The notes beneath the pieces are model-generated. The model was not told where the DNA came from. It made no database searches and saw only the letters and a program-made list of their open reading frames with translations. Shown piece by piece: positions 43,310 through 52,862 of a stretch of DNA of 64,000 bases. Source of the DNA: Nodularia sp. NIES-3585 (GTDB taxonomy: Bacteria > Cyanobacteriota > Cyanobacteriia > Cyanobacteriales > Nostocaceae); assembly GCF_002218065.1 (NCBI RefSeq), contig NZ_BDUB01000001.1, positions 2,445,031 to 2,509,030 on the forward strand, written 5' to 3'. Position 1 is the first letter of the stretch, and every line of letters starts with the position of its first letter. Position numbers and translations under genes: made by a program.

Positions 43310-44737
43310 TTATAGTACCAAAGATAATAATTTAAAAATTAGGCGAAATATAGCTGTAACTGAAATAGCTACTAACCCAGCACCAAATGCTAGGACGGCT
43401 ATTCCAGGAATGTTAATCCCAACCCGCAAAAAGGGGATTAAAAAAATAATTGCGAAGGTAATTCCAGGAATAATTAATAAGTCAAATTTTTCAATCCAGC
43501 GCCTGGTTTGGGCAAAAACCAGTATGCCTAAAATTACAGCAGAAACTGCTCCCGAAATTATGGGTGATGGAAATAAACTAAAAAGAGCGATCGCTATTAA
43601 TGCGCCCTCAAACCCACTAAAGGCGGCTCCACCCAATAATTCCCAAGTTGAAAAAACTGGTTTAGATTGTACTTTCTGAAGTTTTGGCTGTGGTTGTGGC
43701 TGTGGTTGAGCTTGAGGCTGTGGTGGTTGCTGTACCTGTGGCTGCTGTGGTGGTTGCGGTGGAGATGATGGTAAAACCGTTGGGGGAATTAATTGGTGAT
43801 TCAGGGCTGCAAGAACGTCGTCAGCCGATTGAAAGCGTTGATTAGCAGCAGCCAGGAGCATTTTGTCTAATACATCAGCCAGATGAGAACTGACATTTAC
43901 TTGCGATCGCCATTTCCACTGGTTAGTATAGGCATCAAAAAGCTGAGTTGCTTCCTTTCCTGTCAGCAAGTTAAGACTAGTTACAGCCAAAGCGTATAAG
44001 TCTGTAGATGGAAAAACCTGATTCCCAGACATTTGCTCAGGCGGAGCAAACCCCATGGAATAAATTCCGGTAGAAGTTCCAGTTAAAGTAGCATTTGTCA
44101 CTTGTTTAACAGCACCAAAATCTAACAGAAAAAGTTTCCCATCACGACGACGCATGATATTGGAAGGTTTAATATCTCTGTGAATGATATTTTTATCATG
44201 GACAAACTGTAAAACCGTGAGAATTTCTTGCAGTACCTCCAAAATTTGCGCTTCAGAAAACTTACCATTTTGAATTAATTCTTCCTCTAGGTTTTGCCCA
44301 TCAATATATTCTTGTACCAAGTAAAAAAACTGGTCTTCGTTTCCTGGTTGCAGGCTACTAACTGTCACCGGAAAGAAAGCAAATAAATCAGGTATTTGCT
44401 CGTGTTCACTACCTATTTGGGCTAAAACTTCGGCTTCTCTCTCAAATAACTTTTGTGCTTTTTCCAGTTGAGTTGGGGACAAACTTCCCGCAGGTTGGAA
44501 CTGCTTAACTACACATTTACGCATTCCAGGTATGCGGCGATCGCGTGCTAAAAAAGCCGTACCAAAACCCCCCCTTCCTAGTAACTTAATTGGCACATAT
44601 CGACCATCTAGCAACAGTGGCATACCACAAGTAGTGCAGTATTTTTGCTGGGTTGTTTTCAGCGTTGTTTTATCATCTAAATCCGTAAAATAGTTTTCTG
44701 GGCGCGGGCAACTAGGACGAGTGCAGTAAACTTTCAT
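43310..44737 (-). CDS. Serine/threonine protein kinase with N-terminal zinc ribbon
   Basis: The N-terminus carries a short zinc-ribbon-like motif (CTRPSC at 5-10 and CTTC at 34-37). The kinase domain (about 47-315) has the glycine loop GRGGFGTAF, ATP-binding K78 (VVKQF), catalytic D188 (HRDIKPSN) and metal-binding D206 (LLDFG), so it is likely active. A Pro/Gln-rich linker (about 325-360) leads to three or four C-terminal membrane helices. The kinase sits at the membrane with its catalytic part in the cytoplasm. The adjoining periplasmic-binding protein (next gene, same operon) could form a receptor pair with it; this is a prediction from gene order. Confidence 0.9.
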   Translation of the reverse strand: MKVYCTRPSCPRPENYFTDLDDKTTLKTTQQKYCTTCGMPLLLDGRYVPIKLLGRGGFGTAFLARDRRIPGMRKCVVKQFQPAGSLSPTQLEKAQKLFEREAEVLAQIGSEHEQIPDLFAFFPVTVSSLQPGNEDQFFYLVQEYIDGQNLEEELIQNGKFSEAQILEVLQEILTVLQFVHDKNIIHRDIKPSNIMRRRDGKLFLLDFGAVKQVTNATLTGTSTGIYSMGFAPPEQMSGNQVFPSTDLYALAVTSLNLLTGKEATQLFDAYTNQWKWRSQVNVSSHLADVLDKMLLAAANQRFQSADDVLAALNHQLIPPTVLPSSPPQPPQQPQVQQPPQPQAQPQPQPQPKLQKVQSKPVFSTWELLGGAAFSGFEGALIAIALFSLFPSPIISGAVSAVILGILVFAQTRRWIEKFDLLIIPGITFAIIFLIPFLRVGINIPGIAVLAFGAGLVAISVTAIFRLIFKLLSLVL

Positions 44738-44752
44738 TTTAGTTATTAGTCA

Positions 44753-44900
44753 GAATAATTCGTAATTGATAATTCGTAATTCGTAATTTTTCTGCTATCA
44801 ATTAATCAATGTACTCGATACCAGGAATAAAATTTATTTTTCTAACTAATAAATTAAAGAGCTTCCATCTTGAACTTATTAGTGACGAATTACGAACTAC
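44753..44900. repeat. TAATTCG-type heptamer repeats
   Basis: Heptamer units of the form TAATTCG occur in direct array at about 44758-44790 and in inverse orientation (CGAATTACGAACTACGAATTA) at about 44884-44906. They lie in the short region between the kinase gene and rbcR. Similar units occur at about 13645-13665. Confidence 0.7.
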
Positions 44901-44974
44901 GAATTAGTAATTATTTATTCATTAGTCATTGGCAAAAAACACAAGACTAATGGCAACAGACTAATTACTAGATG

Positions 44975-45997
44975 TTAGCCTGCGTCAGCAGAGTTAGTAG
45001 TAGCTGTATCCAGTGTATTTACTACTAGCTTTGGTTGTGATAATTTTAACATATCTTGATTCCATTCTGGAGTAGCAAACTGAGGTAAAATTTCTCGACT
45101 AAAAGCTTCAGCCGCTTTGGAACGATAGCGATTAGGATTAAAGATCATCCACAGCGTTCGTTTGACGACGACACCTTCTATCGGAGTACATTGTAGTACA
45201 CCCATTTGTAATTCTTTCGCAATGGCTGAGGTGGAGACAAAGGCAGCTCCCAAGCCTGATTGCACGGCATTTTTGATGGCTTCTATGGAATTGAGTTCCA
45301 TTTCAAATTTAAACCGCCTGGTATCAATATCAGATCGTGCTAGTACCTGATCGATGACTTTGCGGATAGTTGATTGAGAATCTAGAGCAATGAATTGTAG
45401 TTTATATAGGTCTTCTTTTTGAATTTTTTCGAGTTTGGCAAAGGGATGAAATATCGGTAAAATCAGGGCTAGTTCATCCTCAGCGTAGGGCATCACTTCC
45501 AAGGATTCTGCCAATTCAGCCGGAATTTCACCGCCGATAATCGCCAAATCAACTTGTCCATTAGCTACACTCCAAGCGGTGCGCCGGGTAGAGTGGACGT
45601 GTAACTGCACAGCCACGTCTGGATATTTTTGCCGGAACATACCGATCATTTGAGGTAATAGATAAGTTCCAGTTGTTTGAGAAGCGCCGACAATTAAAGT
45701 CCCACCTTGGAGATTTTGTAAATCTTCAACGGCGCGGCAGGTTTCCTGACACAGACTGAGGATTTTTTCACCGTAACTTAAGAGTAGATGACCAGCTTCG
45801 GTTAATTGTGCGCGACGACCTCCACGGTCGAATAAAGGCACATCCAGCTGTCGCTCTAAATTTTGCACTTGCAAACTTACAGCAGGTTGGGAGACGTAAA
45901 GACTATCAGCAGCGCGCTTGAAGCTTCCTTCTGCGGCGATCGCTTTCAGGATACGTAACTGATCTAAAGTGAAAGGAAGGTCAGACATAAGGCTCAA
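44975..45997 (-). CDS. rbcR: LysR-family regulator RbcR (CbbR type)
   Basis: A 340-residue LysR regulator. The winged helix-turn-helix (about 9-68; [37 protein letters not shown]) is followed by the effector-binding domain (about 95-300; [32 protein letters not shown]). The residues match cyanobacterial RbcR, which controls RuBisCO or NDH and carbon-uptake genes and senses metabolites of carbon fixation. It is divergent from the NnrU-like gene and close to ndhF1/ndhD1; this order (rbcR near ndhF1-ndhD1) recurs in cyanobacteria and supports the call. The tail after residue 300 is not conserved. Confidence 0.88.
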   Translation of the reverse strand: MSLMSDLPFTLDQLRILKAIAAEGSFKRAADSLYVSQPAVSLQVQNLERQLDVPLFDRGGRRAQLTEAGHLLLSYGEKILSLCQETCRAVEDLQNLQGGTLIVGASQTTGTYLLPQMIGMFRQKYPDVAVQLHVHSTRRTAWSVANGQVDLAIIGGEIPAELAESLEVMPYAEDELALILPIFHPFAKLEKIQKEDLYKLQFIALDSQSTIRKVIDQVLARSDIDTRRFKFEMELNSIEAIKNAVQSGLGAAFVSTSAIAKELQMGVLQCTPIEGVVVKRTLWMIFNPNRYRSKAAEAFSREILPQFATPEWNQDMLKLSQPKLVVNTLDTATTNSADAG

Positions 45998-46050
45998 CCC
46001 ACAAATTTTGAAAGGAGCAGCTTTGGCAACAAATCAATCCGCTACGCGGA

Positions 46051-46085
46051 GTCATTAGTCATTAGTCCTTAGTCCTTAGTCTTTA
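46051..46085. repeat. Heptamer array (GTCATTA / GTCCTTA / GTCTTTA)
   Basis: Five adjacent heptamers: two GTCATTA, two GTCCTTA and one GTCTTTA. It is an STRR-type array like the one overlapping the cofH stop (29766-29797). Confidence 0.85.
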
Positions 46086-46156
46086 GTTAACCACACCACA
46101 GAGGGATATGGTTTGAACAGAGTTCTGAGTCATTAATTTTTATACCCATGAAGGAC

Positions 46157-46170
46157 GGGGTATATACCCC
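46157..46170. other. Perfect palindrome GGGGTATATACCCC
   Basis: A 14-bp perfect palindrome between rbcR and the divergent NnrU-like gene, at a position suitable for an operator, although its sequence does not match a LysR box I know. Confidence 0.35.
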
Positions 46171-46367
46171 AAAAAATTAATGAATTAGTGACTAATGACT
46201 AATTAAGCAAGTATTTCAGCTTTTCACTCTCGCTTGTTTTGTTGCATCTTTAACTTGGAGGCTTTACTCGAAAAAGACAGTACCACAACATCTTGACTAA
46301 AGTCTCCTTGGGAATACTTTGTGGTATTGGTTGTACTGAGTTAAATTTTTGTTAAATTACTTCACCT

Positions 46368-47090
46368 ATGTATACGATGTTAAATTCTTGGCTTACTCCC
46401 AGTCATTTTGTCATGTTGGGGTTGCAATTAGCTTTCGCGATCGCTCACAGTGGGGGAGCCGCCTTACGTCCTTGGGCAGAAAAACACATAGGAGCCAGAC
46501 TTTATCGCATTTGCTTTGCATTAGTTAGTTTACCGTTAGCTGTAATCTTAATTATTTACTTTTTCAATCATCGCTATGATGGCTTGCAACTTTGGCTCGT
46601 GCAAGCAGTACCGGGAGTGAGGGAAGTAGTTTGGGTATTATCAGCAATTTCCTTTTTATTTTTGTATCCTGCCACCTTCAATTTACTAGAAATTGCCGCT
46701 ATTCAAAAGCCCCAAGTCTACCTGTTTGAGACAGGAATTATTCGTATTACTCGCCATCCTCAGATGGTAGGACAAATAATTTGGTGTGTTGCCCACACCC
46801 TTTGGGTAGGAACTAGCTTTACTCTGGTTACATCCATTGGGTTGATTTTGCATCACTTGTTTGGAGTTTGGCATGGCGATCGCCGCCTCGCCGCCCGTTA
46901 TGGTGAGTCCTTTGAAATGGCTAAACAGAGGACATCAATTATTCCCTTCCAAGCAATTATTGATGGTCGTCAATCTATCAAATGGCAGGAATTTCTCCGG
47001 CCTGCCTATTTAGGAGTAGGAATTTTTATTGCTCTGCTTTCCTGGGCGCACCCCCTGTTACTTGTAGCGACTAGTAGGATAGAATGGTAG
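46368..47090 (+). CDS. NnrU family membrane protein (possible 15-cis-zeta-carotene isomerase)
   Basis: A 240-residue protein with five or six hydrophobic helices. Histidine-bearing motifs (LAFAIAHSGGAALRP, TRHPQMVGQIIWCVAHTLWV, LHHLFGVWHGDRRL) are typical of the NnrU family and of plant Z-ISO, the haem-containing enzyme that isomerises 9,15,9'-tri-cis-zeta-carotene. Cyanobacterial members of this group are likely carotenoid isomerases, but this assignment rests on homology only. It is divergent from rbcR, and a downstream thioredoxin and ndhF1 lie on the same strand. ATG 46368 is used. Confidence 0.78.
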   Translation: MYTMLNSWLTPSHFVMLGLQLAFAIAHSGGAALRPWAEKHIGARLYRICFALVSLPLAVILIIYFFNHRYDGLQLWLVQAVPGVREVVWVLSAISFLFLYPATFNLLEIAAIQKPQVYLFETGIIRITRHPQMVGQIIWCVAHTLWVGTSFTLVTSIGLILHHLFGVWHGDRRLAARYGESFEMAKQRTSIIPFQAIIDGRQSIKWQEFLRPAYLGVGIFIALLSWAHPLLLVATSRIEW

Positions 47091-47487
47091 TTTGACATGA
47101 TCCCCACTATCAAAAGAAAATATAAGTTCAAGAAAATTTCTCCTGTTCAACTGCTACCAAATCAATGTAGGATAAATTCAAATAAGCTGTCAGTGGGGGT
47201 GCGCTCAGTCAGTTTGAGATTTTCTAGTAGTTTGTTGTTAGTCAAATGCTTGTGCTGGGGAACCGATGGCAAAGCAATCTAATTTCCTTTGCAGCAGCAA
47301 TTAGGAATGGAAAAGCCGAAATAGCCACGGTATAAGTGACGCTGGTTTTTTATCAGAGTGAAAATCAACACTGGAATATTTGCATAATCATGATTTCCCT
47401 AAAACTGAACAGTGGAGATGGCTGGCTGGCAAATTCCTACTACTGATAGCTAGTTTAATATCAAAACCTTATAAATCTAGAGGCGTC
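47091..47487. other. Region between the NnrU-like gene and the thioredoxin gene
   Basis: 397 bp with no credible gene. An open 61-codon frame from 47097 has no family character. An open frame also continues from 47488 upstream to 47380, but it encodes residues unlike a thioredoxin N-terminus, so I treat it as leader. Confidence 0.45.
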
Positions 47488-47874
47488 ATGGTGTTGTCGG
47501 TTAGTGAACGGACATTTACTCAAGAAGTTTTACAATCTCCAATTCCTGTTTTAGTTAATTTTGAAGCACCCTGGTGCGGCTTGTGTCGCATTATTCACCC
47601 ACTATTGTTGCAATTTAATGCTCAATGTGGGGACAAAATTAAGTTAGTAGGGGTTAACGCTGATGATAATTTTAAACTGGCTAACACTTACCGACTAAAG
47701 TCACTACCAACTTTACTGTTGGTGGAAAATGGCATGATTCGGCATCGCCTAGAAGGTTTCCGTGGTAAAGAAGATTTACGTCTGGCTTTAGAAGAAATTA
47801 AACTCACTTACAACAACCGTTCTAAAACATACAATAATCTCACAACAGCAGACTTAGAATATCGTTCTGCATAA
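47488..47874 (+). CDS. Thioredoxin-family protein
   Basis: From ATG 47488 the product (128 aa) has the thioredoxin fold: a start like MVLSVSERTFTQEVL, then VLVNFEAPWCGLCRIIHPLL with active-site WCGLC (the usual sequence is WCGPC), a conserved SLPTLLLVENG with the cis-proline, and a variable C-terminal tail. The Leu in place of Pro in CGLC should shift the redox potential. It is cytoplasmic and likely reduces target disulfides. Ribosome site AGAGGCG sits seven bases upstream. An intrinsic terminator follows at 47971-48006, so it is separate from ndhF1. Confidence 0.87.
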   Translation: MVLSVSERTFTQEVLQSPIPVLVNFEAPWCGLCRIIHPLLLQFNAQCGDKIKLVGVNADDNFKLANTYRLKSLPTLLLVENGMIRHRLEGFRGKEDLRLALEEIKLTYNNRSKTYNNLTTADLEYRSA

Positions 47875-47970
47875 ATTAGGTTGGAAGGAGTAGTTACTGG
47901 TTATAAGTAACACTATTCACAGTCCTGATTTCCTAGTACACAGTTTCTAAAATATAAAACCATGCTTAAT

Positions 47971-48006
47971 TACCCCACCCAATAAGCTTTGGGTGGGGTA
48001 TTTTAT
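47971..48006 (+). terminator. Intrinsic terminator after the thioredoxin gene
   Basis: TACCCCACCCA (47971-47981), loop ATAAGCTT, TGGGTGGGGTA (47990-48000), then TTTTAT. Perfect stem and adequate T-run; its upstream arm lies about 97 bp from the stop codon. Confidence 0.9.
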
Positions 48007-48076
48007 CCTCAGGGGTGTGTGTCACAATTATTAACAGTTCCGCCTTAGTCAAGAATTCTAAAAGTAAGCGTCAGTG

Positions 48077-50164
48077 ATGGAAGTAATCTATGAATATGCC
48101 TGGCTAATTCCAGTATTTCCGCTTTTAGGCGCAATGCTGGTTGGTCTAGGGTTAATTTCTTTAAATCAGGTGACAAACCGCCTGCGACAACTTAACGCTG
48201 TATTGATCATCTCCCTGATGGGAGCAGCAATGAGTTTCTCGTTGGCCTTGCTGTGGAGTCAAATTCAAGGACACGCTCCTTACCTCCACACCCTAGAATG
48301 GGCAGCAGCAGGCAATTTTCACCTGAGAATGGGCTACACTATCGACCACTTAACAGCCCTGATGCTGGTGATTGTGACCACGGTAGCTTTATTAGTCATG
48401 GTCTACACCGATGGCTATATGGCTCATGATCCAGGATATGTCAGGTTTTACGCCTATCTCAGTTTATTTGGTTCCTCCATGTTGGGTCTAGTAATTAGCC
48501 CTAATTTGGTGCAGATTTATATATTCTGGGAACTAGTCGGGATGTGTTCGTACTTGCTGGTCGGCTTTTGGTACGATCGCAAGGCCGCAGCCGATGCTTG
48601 TCAAAAGGCATTTGTGACTAACCGCGTGGGTGACTTTGGTCTGCTACTGGGCATCCTGGGACTGTTCTGGGCTACAGGAAGCTTTGATTTTGGTGTGATG
48701 GGCGATCGCCTAGCACAACTGGTAGAAACAGGTTCTATCAGCAATTTTCTCGCCATCTTATTGGCGATTTTGGTGTTCTTAGGGCCTGTGGCAAAATCCG
48801 CCCAATTTCCTCTGCACGTCTGGCTACCAGATGCAATGGAAGGTCCCACACCCATTTCAGCCTTGATCCACGCCGCCACAATGGTAGCAGCCGGGGTGTT
48901 TCTGATTGCCCGGATGTACCCTGTGTTTGAACACGTTCCAGCCGCCATGAATGTCATTGCCTTTACTGGGGCATTTACGGCGTTTTTGGGTGCTAGCATT
49001 GCCATGACCCAAAATGACATCAAAAAGGGTCTTGCTTACTCCACCATCTCCCAATTAGGCTACATGGTGATGGCGATGGGATTAGGTTCATACAGTGCGG
49101 GATTGTTCCACCTGATGACTCACGCCTACTTTAAGGCGATGTTGTTCTTGGGTTCTGGTTCTGTGATTCACGGTATGGAAGGCGTTGTCGGTCATGATCC
49201 CGTTTTAGCGCAGGATATGCGTTTGATGGGAGGAATGCGAAAGTATATGCCAGTTACCGGGATTACCTTTTTAATTGGTTGCTTGGCAATTTCTGGTGTG
49301 CCACCTTTTGCCGGTTTCTGGTCAAAAGATGAAATTCTCGGCAATGCTTTTGAAGCCAGCCCCCTGCTGTGGTTGATCGGCTGGTTAACTGCCGGGATTA
49401 CCGCTTTCTATATGTTTAGAATGTACTTCATGACATTTGAAGGCAAATTCCGGGGAACTGACGAAAAAATCAAGGCTAAACTCAAAAAAGCCGCCGCTCC
49501 CATTATTTTGGAATTAGAGTCAGCCCAACCAGCACCTAATTTCGGACCTGGGGCGATGAAACAAGGAGAATTGGCAGCAAATGCCCATGACTCCCACGGA
49601 CATCACAGCGATACTCCCCATGAATCGCCGTGGACGATGACTCTGCCTTTGGCACTGTTGGCTATACCTTCAATGTTGATTGGTTTGGTGGGGACACCTT
49701 ATGCCAATTACTTCGAGGAGTTTATTTTTCCCCCTAGCGAAACCCTCGCTGAAGTTTTGGAAAAAGCTGCTGAGTTTAACCCGACGGAATTTTATGTCAT
49801 GGCGGGGGCTTCAGTGGGTATTTCCTTGATTGGCATTACCTTGGCTTCGCTGATGTATGTGCGGGGTAAAATTGACCCAGCTGCGATCGCATCTCAAATC
49901 AAACCACTTTACGATCTATCCCTCAACAAGTGGTACTTTGATGACATTTACCATCGTGTCTTTGTTTTAGGCTTACGTCGCCTAGCTAGACAAGTGATGG
50001 AAGTTGACTTCCGCGTGGTAGATGGTGCTGTTAACCTCACAGGCTTTTTCACCCTGGTGAGTGGTGAAGGTCTGAAGTACCTAGAAAACGGTCGCGCTCA
50101 ATTCTATGCCTTAATTATTTTTGGGGCGGTTTTGGGTTTAGTGATTGTCTTCGGTGTAACCTAG
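48077..50164 (+). CDS. ndhF1: NAD(P)H-quinone oxidoreductase subunit 5 (NdhF1)
   Basis: NdhF1 is a proton-pumping, antiporter-like subunit of NDH-1L, which serves respiration and cyclic electron flow in the thylakoid. The 695 residues contain about 16 helices, with the family motifs FWELVGMCSYLLVGFW, KSAQFPLHVWLPDAMEGPTP, ATMVAAGVFLIARM, NDIKKGLAYSTISQLGYM and MTHAYFKAMLFLG. A C-terminal amphipathic helix region follows and a hydrophilic loop (about 465-515, with His-rich SHGHHSDTPHESP). I use ATG 48077 (MEVIYEYAWLIPVFPLL); an in-frame GTG at 48074 lies one codon upstream. An intrinsic terminator follows. ndhD1 is 1 kb downstream. Confidence 0.95.
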   Translation: MEVIYEYAWLIPVFPLLGAMLVGLGLISLNQVTNRLRQLNAVLIISLMGAAMSFSLALLWSQIQGHAPYLHTLEWAAAGNFHLRMGYTIDHLTALMLVIVTTVALLVMVYTDGYMAHDPGYVRFYAYLSLFGSSMLGLVISPNLVQIYIFWELVGMCSYLLVGFWYDRKAAADACQKAFVTNRVGDFGLLLGILGLFWATGSFDFGVMGDRLAQLVETGSISNFLAILLAILVFLGPVAKSAQFPLHVWLPDAMEGPTPISALIHAATMVAAGVFLIARMYPVFEHVPAAMNVIAFTGAFTAFLGASIAMTQNDIKKGLAYSTISQLGYMVMAMGLGSYSAGLFHLMTHAYFKAMLFLGSGSVIHGMEGVVGHDPVLAQDMRLMGGMRKYMPVTGITFLIGCLAISGVPPFAGFWSKDEILGNAFEASPLLWLIGWLTAGITAFYMFRMYFMTFEGKFRGTDEKIKAKLKKAAAPIILELESAQPAPNFGPGAMKQGELAANAHDSHGHHSDTPHESPWTMTLPLALLAIPSMLIGLVGTPYANYFEEFIFPPSETLAEVLEKAAEFNPTEFYVMAGASVGISLIGITLASLMYVRGKIDPAAIASQIKPLYDLSLNKWYFDDIYHRVFVLGLRRLARQVMEVDFRVVDGAVNLTGFFTLVSGEGLKYLENGRAQFYALIIFGAVLGLVIVFGVT

Positions 50165-50177
50165 TTTTCTCAGGGGT

Positions 50178-50209
50178 GGGCGGCTGTCCGCCCCGACATT
50201 ATTTTTTTT
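50178..50209 (+). terminator. Intrinsic terminator after ndhF1
   Basis: GGGCGG (50178-50183), loop CTGT, CCGCCC (50188-50193), then GACATTATTTTTTTT. The stem is short but GC-rich and the T-run is long; the flanking bases may extend the pairing. Confidence 0.85.
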
Positions 50210-50371
50210 CACGCTCCAGGCGCAGAGTCGCAGAGAGTTGCATTGGAAAAAATGACAAGATTTTTTAATCCCAGGTTGGTTTTTAGCTTCCGTCCCGCAG
50301 AGTACAAAATGAAACCCAACATTCTAAAATTATTGATAAGTTGTTAAGATTTTAATAAAACAGGTAATTCT

Positions 50372-50654
50372 ATGGAATTGAGGTTTGAATGGCATGAAAA
50401 AAAAGCCCAAGAAAACCTCAGAAAACATGGAATTAGTTTTGAGGAAGCAAAAACAGTATTCAATGACCCCTTCTCGATCACGATAACCGATTCTAAACAC
50501 TCGGATCATGAAGAACGCTATATTGATATTGGTCTTTCTAGTAGAAATAATTTAGTAGTTGTAGTTTACACAGACAGAACGTCAATCAAATATTCGCATT
50601 ATTAGTTGCCGTAAAGCTACAAACGCAGAAAAGAAAATCTATGAACAATATTAA
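50372..50654 (+). pseudogene. brnT: BrnT-type toxin with a single-base frameshift
   Basis: BrnT toxins are small ribonucleases that are neutralised by BrnA. The frame from ATG 50372 begins MELRFEWHEKKAQENLRKHG and keeps the usual ISFEEAKTVFNDP and DIGLSSRNNLVVVVY segments, then stops early after 77 codons (50605). Reading one base further on after VVYTD gives ERQSNIRIISCRKATNAEKK followed by IYEQY and a stop at 50654. That is the normal BrnT C-terminus, and its stop overlaps the start of the partner gene. So one extra base at about 50573-50583 has shifted the frame. The truncated protein lacks the conserved IRIISCRKAT catalytic tail. A sequencing error is the other explanation. Confidence 0.8.
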
Positions 50655-50937
50655 CTCTGAACAGTCAGATAGCGAAGATAATGAAATACTCCCAGAATAC
50701 GATTTTACAGGTGGTTTACGTGGGAAACATTACCAAGCTTATCGACATGGACATTCTGTGACTGTTCATCAAGAGGATGGGACAGAAATTGTCCAACATT
50801 TCACCCTTGAAGATGGGGCGATCATGCTTGATCCTGATGTGCGAGAATATTTTCCTGATGCAGAAACCGTCAACCAAGCTTTACGGACATTAATTAGTCT
50901 ATTTCCCAAAACTCAACAATCAATAACACCTCAATAA
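50641..50937 (+). CDS. BrnA-like antitoxin partner
   Basis: The protein (98 aa) follows brnT, with its ATG overlapping the ancestral brnT stop by 14 bp, as typical for a translationally coupled toxin-antitoxin pair. It contains EILPEYDFTGGLRGKHYQAY, FTLEDGAIMLDPDVREYFPD and AETVNQALRTLI, the pattern of BrnT-linked antitoxins in cyanobacteria. The YDF-G-RGKH box and the LDPDV-FPD-ESVN-ALR segment are seen in these partners. It would repress the operon and neutralise BrnT by binding it. The reading frame is intact although brnT is broken. Confidence 0.75.
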   Translation: MNNINSEQSDSEDNEILPEYDFTGGLRGKHYQAYRHGHSVTVHQEDGTEIVQHFTLEDGAIMLDPDVREYFPDAETVNQALRTLISLFPKTQQSITPQ

Positions 50938-51184
50938 TAATCTGAAAATAGCCCATTTTAACGTTGAACAGATGGCACACTTGCTCAATGGGAGGCAATT
51001 AACACGCAGTTTACCTGTTGGCGGATAATCCCGGCTGGTAGATGTGGTCTAGGTCATCTGGGAGGATGGGGGATTGCCAATTTGATTAAATCAACCTAAC
51101 AATGAAGGGAAAAGTGCAAAAAAACTGTTACTTAATAACTAGTGACTTTTTGCCAAACATAATTCTGATTGCAGACGAATTGCG

Positions 51185-52759
51185 ATGAATACAGTTAATT
51201 TCCCGTGGCTGACGACCATTATTTTGTTCCCGATAGCTGCGTCGCTACTGATTCCTATCATCCCAGATAAAGACGGCAAAACAGTGCGCTGGTACTCCCT
51301 GATTGTGGGGCTAATAGATTTTGCACTAATTGTTTACGCTTTTTCTAATGCTTACGACTTCTCCAATCCAGATTTGCAGATGGTGGAAAGTTACCCCTGG
51401 GTACCCCAACTGGATTTGAATTGGTCAGTAGGGGCAGATGGCTTGTCCATGCCTCTGATTATTTTGACTGGGTTTATTTCCACGCTGGCAATTTTAGCAG
51501 CTTGGCCTGTAACGTTTAAGCCCAAGCTATTTTATTTCTTGATTCTGGCGATGTATGGCGGTCAAATTGCCGTGTTCGCCGTTCAGGATATGCTGTTATT
51601 TTTCTTGGTGTGGGAACTGGAACTGGTCCCGATTTACTTTCTGCTGTCGATTTGGGGAGGCAAAAAGCGACAATACGCAGCAACTAAATTCATTTTATAC
51701 ACTGCTGGTGGGTCGTTGTTTATTTTGCTGTCTGCCCTGACAATGGGATTTTACGGCGATACGGTAACTTTCGATATGCGATCGCTCGCTTTGAAGGATT
51801 TCGCCCTCAATTTCCAATTAGCATTATATGCTGGGTTCCTGATTGCCTATGCAGTCAAGTTGCCGATTATTCCCCTGCATACGTGGCTACCAGATGCCCA
51901 CGGTGAAGCTACAGCCCCCGTGCATATGTTGCTAGCCGGGATTTTGCTGAAAATGGGCGGTTACGCTTTAATTCGCATGAATGCCCAAATGCTGCCCGAT
52001 GCCCATGCTTATTTTGCCCCTGTGTTAGTGGTTTTGGGGGTTGTGAATATCATCTACGCCGCCCTGACATCTTTCGCCCAGCGCAACCTGAAGCGAAAAA
52101 TTGCCTACTCCTCAATTTCTCACATGGGGTTTGTCCTGATTGGTATTGCTTCGTTCACCGATTTAGGATTGAGTGGCGCAGTTTTACAAATGGTTTCTCA
52201 CGGCTTGATTGGGGCGAGTTTGTTCTTCCTTGTGGGGGCGACTTATGACCGGACACACACCTTGATGTTAGATGAAATGGGTGGTGTCGGTAAGCGGATG
52301 AAAAAGATTTTCGCTATGTTCACTACCTGTTCAATGGCTTCTTTAGCATTGCCAGGAATGAGCGGTTTCGTAGCAGAATTAATGATCTTTGTCGGCTTTG
52401 CCACCAGCGATGCTTATAGCTCCACTTTTAAAGTTATCGTGGTGTTTTTGATGGCTGTTGGAGTAATTTTAACTCCAATTTATTTGCTGTCGATGTTACG
52501 CGAAATTTTCTATGGTGAAGAAAACGAAGAATTAGTTTCCCACCAAGCTTTGATTGATGCTGAACCTCGCGAAGTGTTTATCGTTGCTTGTTTGTTAGTG
52601 CCAATTATTGGTATTGGGTTTTATCCCAAGTTACTAACTCAAATGTATGACGCAACAACTGTACAGTTAACAGCAAGGTTGCGTGATTCTGTGCCGACTT
52701 TAGCACAGCAAAAAGAAGTGCCTCAAATTTCTTTGAGTGCGCCAGAAATTGCTCGTTAA
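51185..52759 (+). CDS. ndhD1: NAD(P)H-quinone oxidoreductase subunit 4 (NdhD1)
   Basis: NdhD1 is a second antiporter-like proton channel of NDH-1L. The 524 residues contain about 14 helices with family motifs: [95 protein letters not shown] and [13 protein letters not shown]. The lysines and glutamates lining the proton path are retained. ATG 51185 is well placed ([17 protein letters not shown]). Its region upstream (51077-51184) is duplicated, with part of the gene, at 53628-53852. ndhF1 lies upstream with the toxin-antitoxin genes between them. An intrinsic terminator follows. Confidence 0.95.
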   Translation: MNTVNFPWLTTIILFPIAASLLIPIIPDKDGKTVRWYSLIVGLIDFALIVYAFSNAYDFSNPDLQMVESYPWVPQLDLNWSVGADGLSMPLIILTGFISTLAILAAWPVTFKPKLFYFLILAMYGGQIAVFAVQDMLLFFLVWELELVPIYFLLSIWGGKKRQYAATKFILYTAGGSLFILLSALTMGFYGDTVTFDMRSLALKDFALNFQLALYAGFLIAYAVKLPIIPLHTWLPDAHGEATAPVHMLLAGILLKMGGYALIRMNAQMLPDAHAYFAPVLVVLGVVNIIYAALTSFAQRNLKRKIAYSSISHMGFVLIGIASFTDLGLSGAVLQMVSHGLIGASLFFLVGATYDRTHTLMLDEMGGVGKRMKKIFAMFTTCSMASLALPGMSGFVAELMIFVGFATSDAYSSTFKVIVVFLMAVGVILTPIYLLSMLREIFYGEENEELVSHQALIDAEPREVFIVACLLVPIIGIGFYPKLLTQMYDATTVQLTARLRDSVPTLAQQKEVPQISLSAPEIAR

Positions 52760-52790
52760 GTAACGCTAGTTTAATTTAATGTTTCTCTGT

Positions 52791-52819
52791 GAGTGGGTTT
52801 TTTAACCCACTCTTTTTTG
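52791..52819 (+). terminator. Intrinsic terminator after ndhD1
   Basis: GAGTGGGTT (52791-52799), loop TTTT, AACCCACTC (52804-52812), then TTTTTTG. Perfect stem and T-run, 32 bp after the stop. Confidence 0.95.
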
Positions 52820-52830
52820 TTGATTAGCTC

Positions 52831-52848
52831 AGAGGTTGTTTGAAAAGT
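52831..52848. repeat. Solo MITE end (AGAGGTTGTTTGAAAAGT)
   Basis: The 18 bases match the left terminal repeat of the MITE at 63271-63515 (GAGGGTGTTTGAAAAGT) with one or two differences. No partner arm is seen nearby, so it may be a relic. Confidence 0.5.
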
Positions 52849-52862
52849 TTTAGGTTGTGATT

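Larger units (their letters stand above)
45998..46367. other. Intergenic region between divergent rbcR and the NnrU-like gene
   Basis: 370 bp with a heptamer array (46051-46085), a perfect 14-bp palindrome (GGGGTATATACCCC, 46157-46170) and AT-rich DNA before the start at 46368. LysR regulators commonly act on such divergent regions; a T-N11-A site could not be assigned with confidence. Confidence 0.5.
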
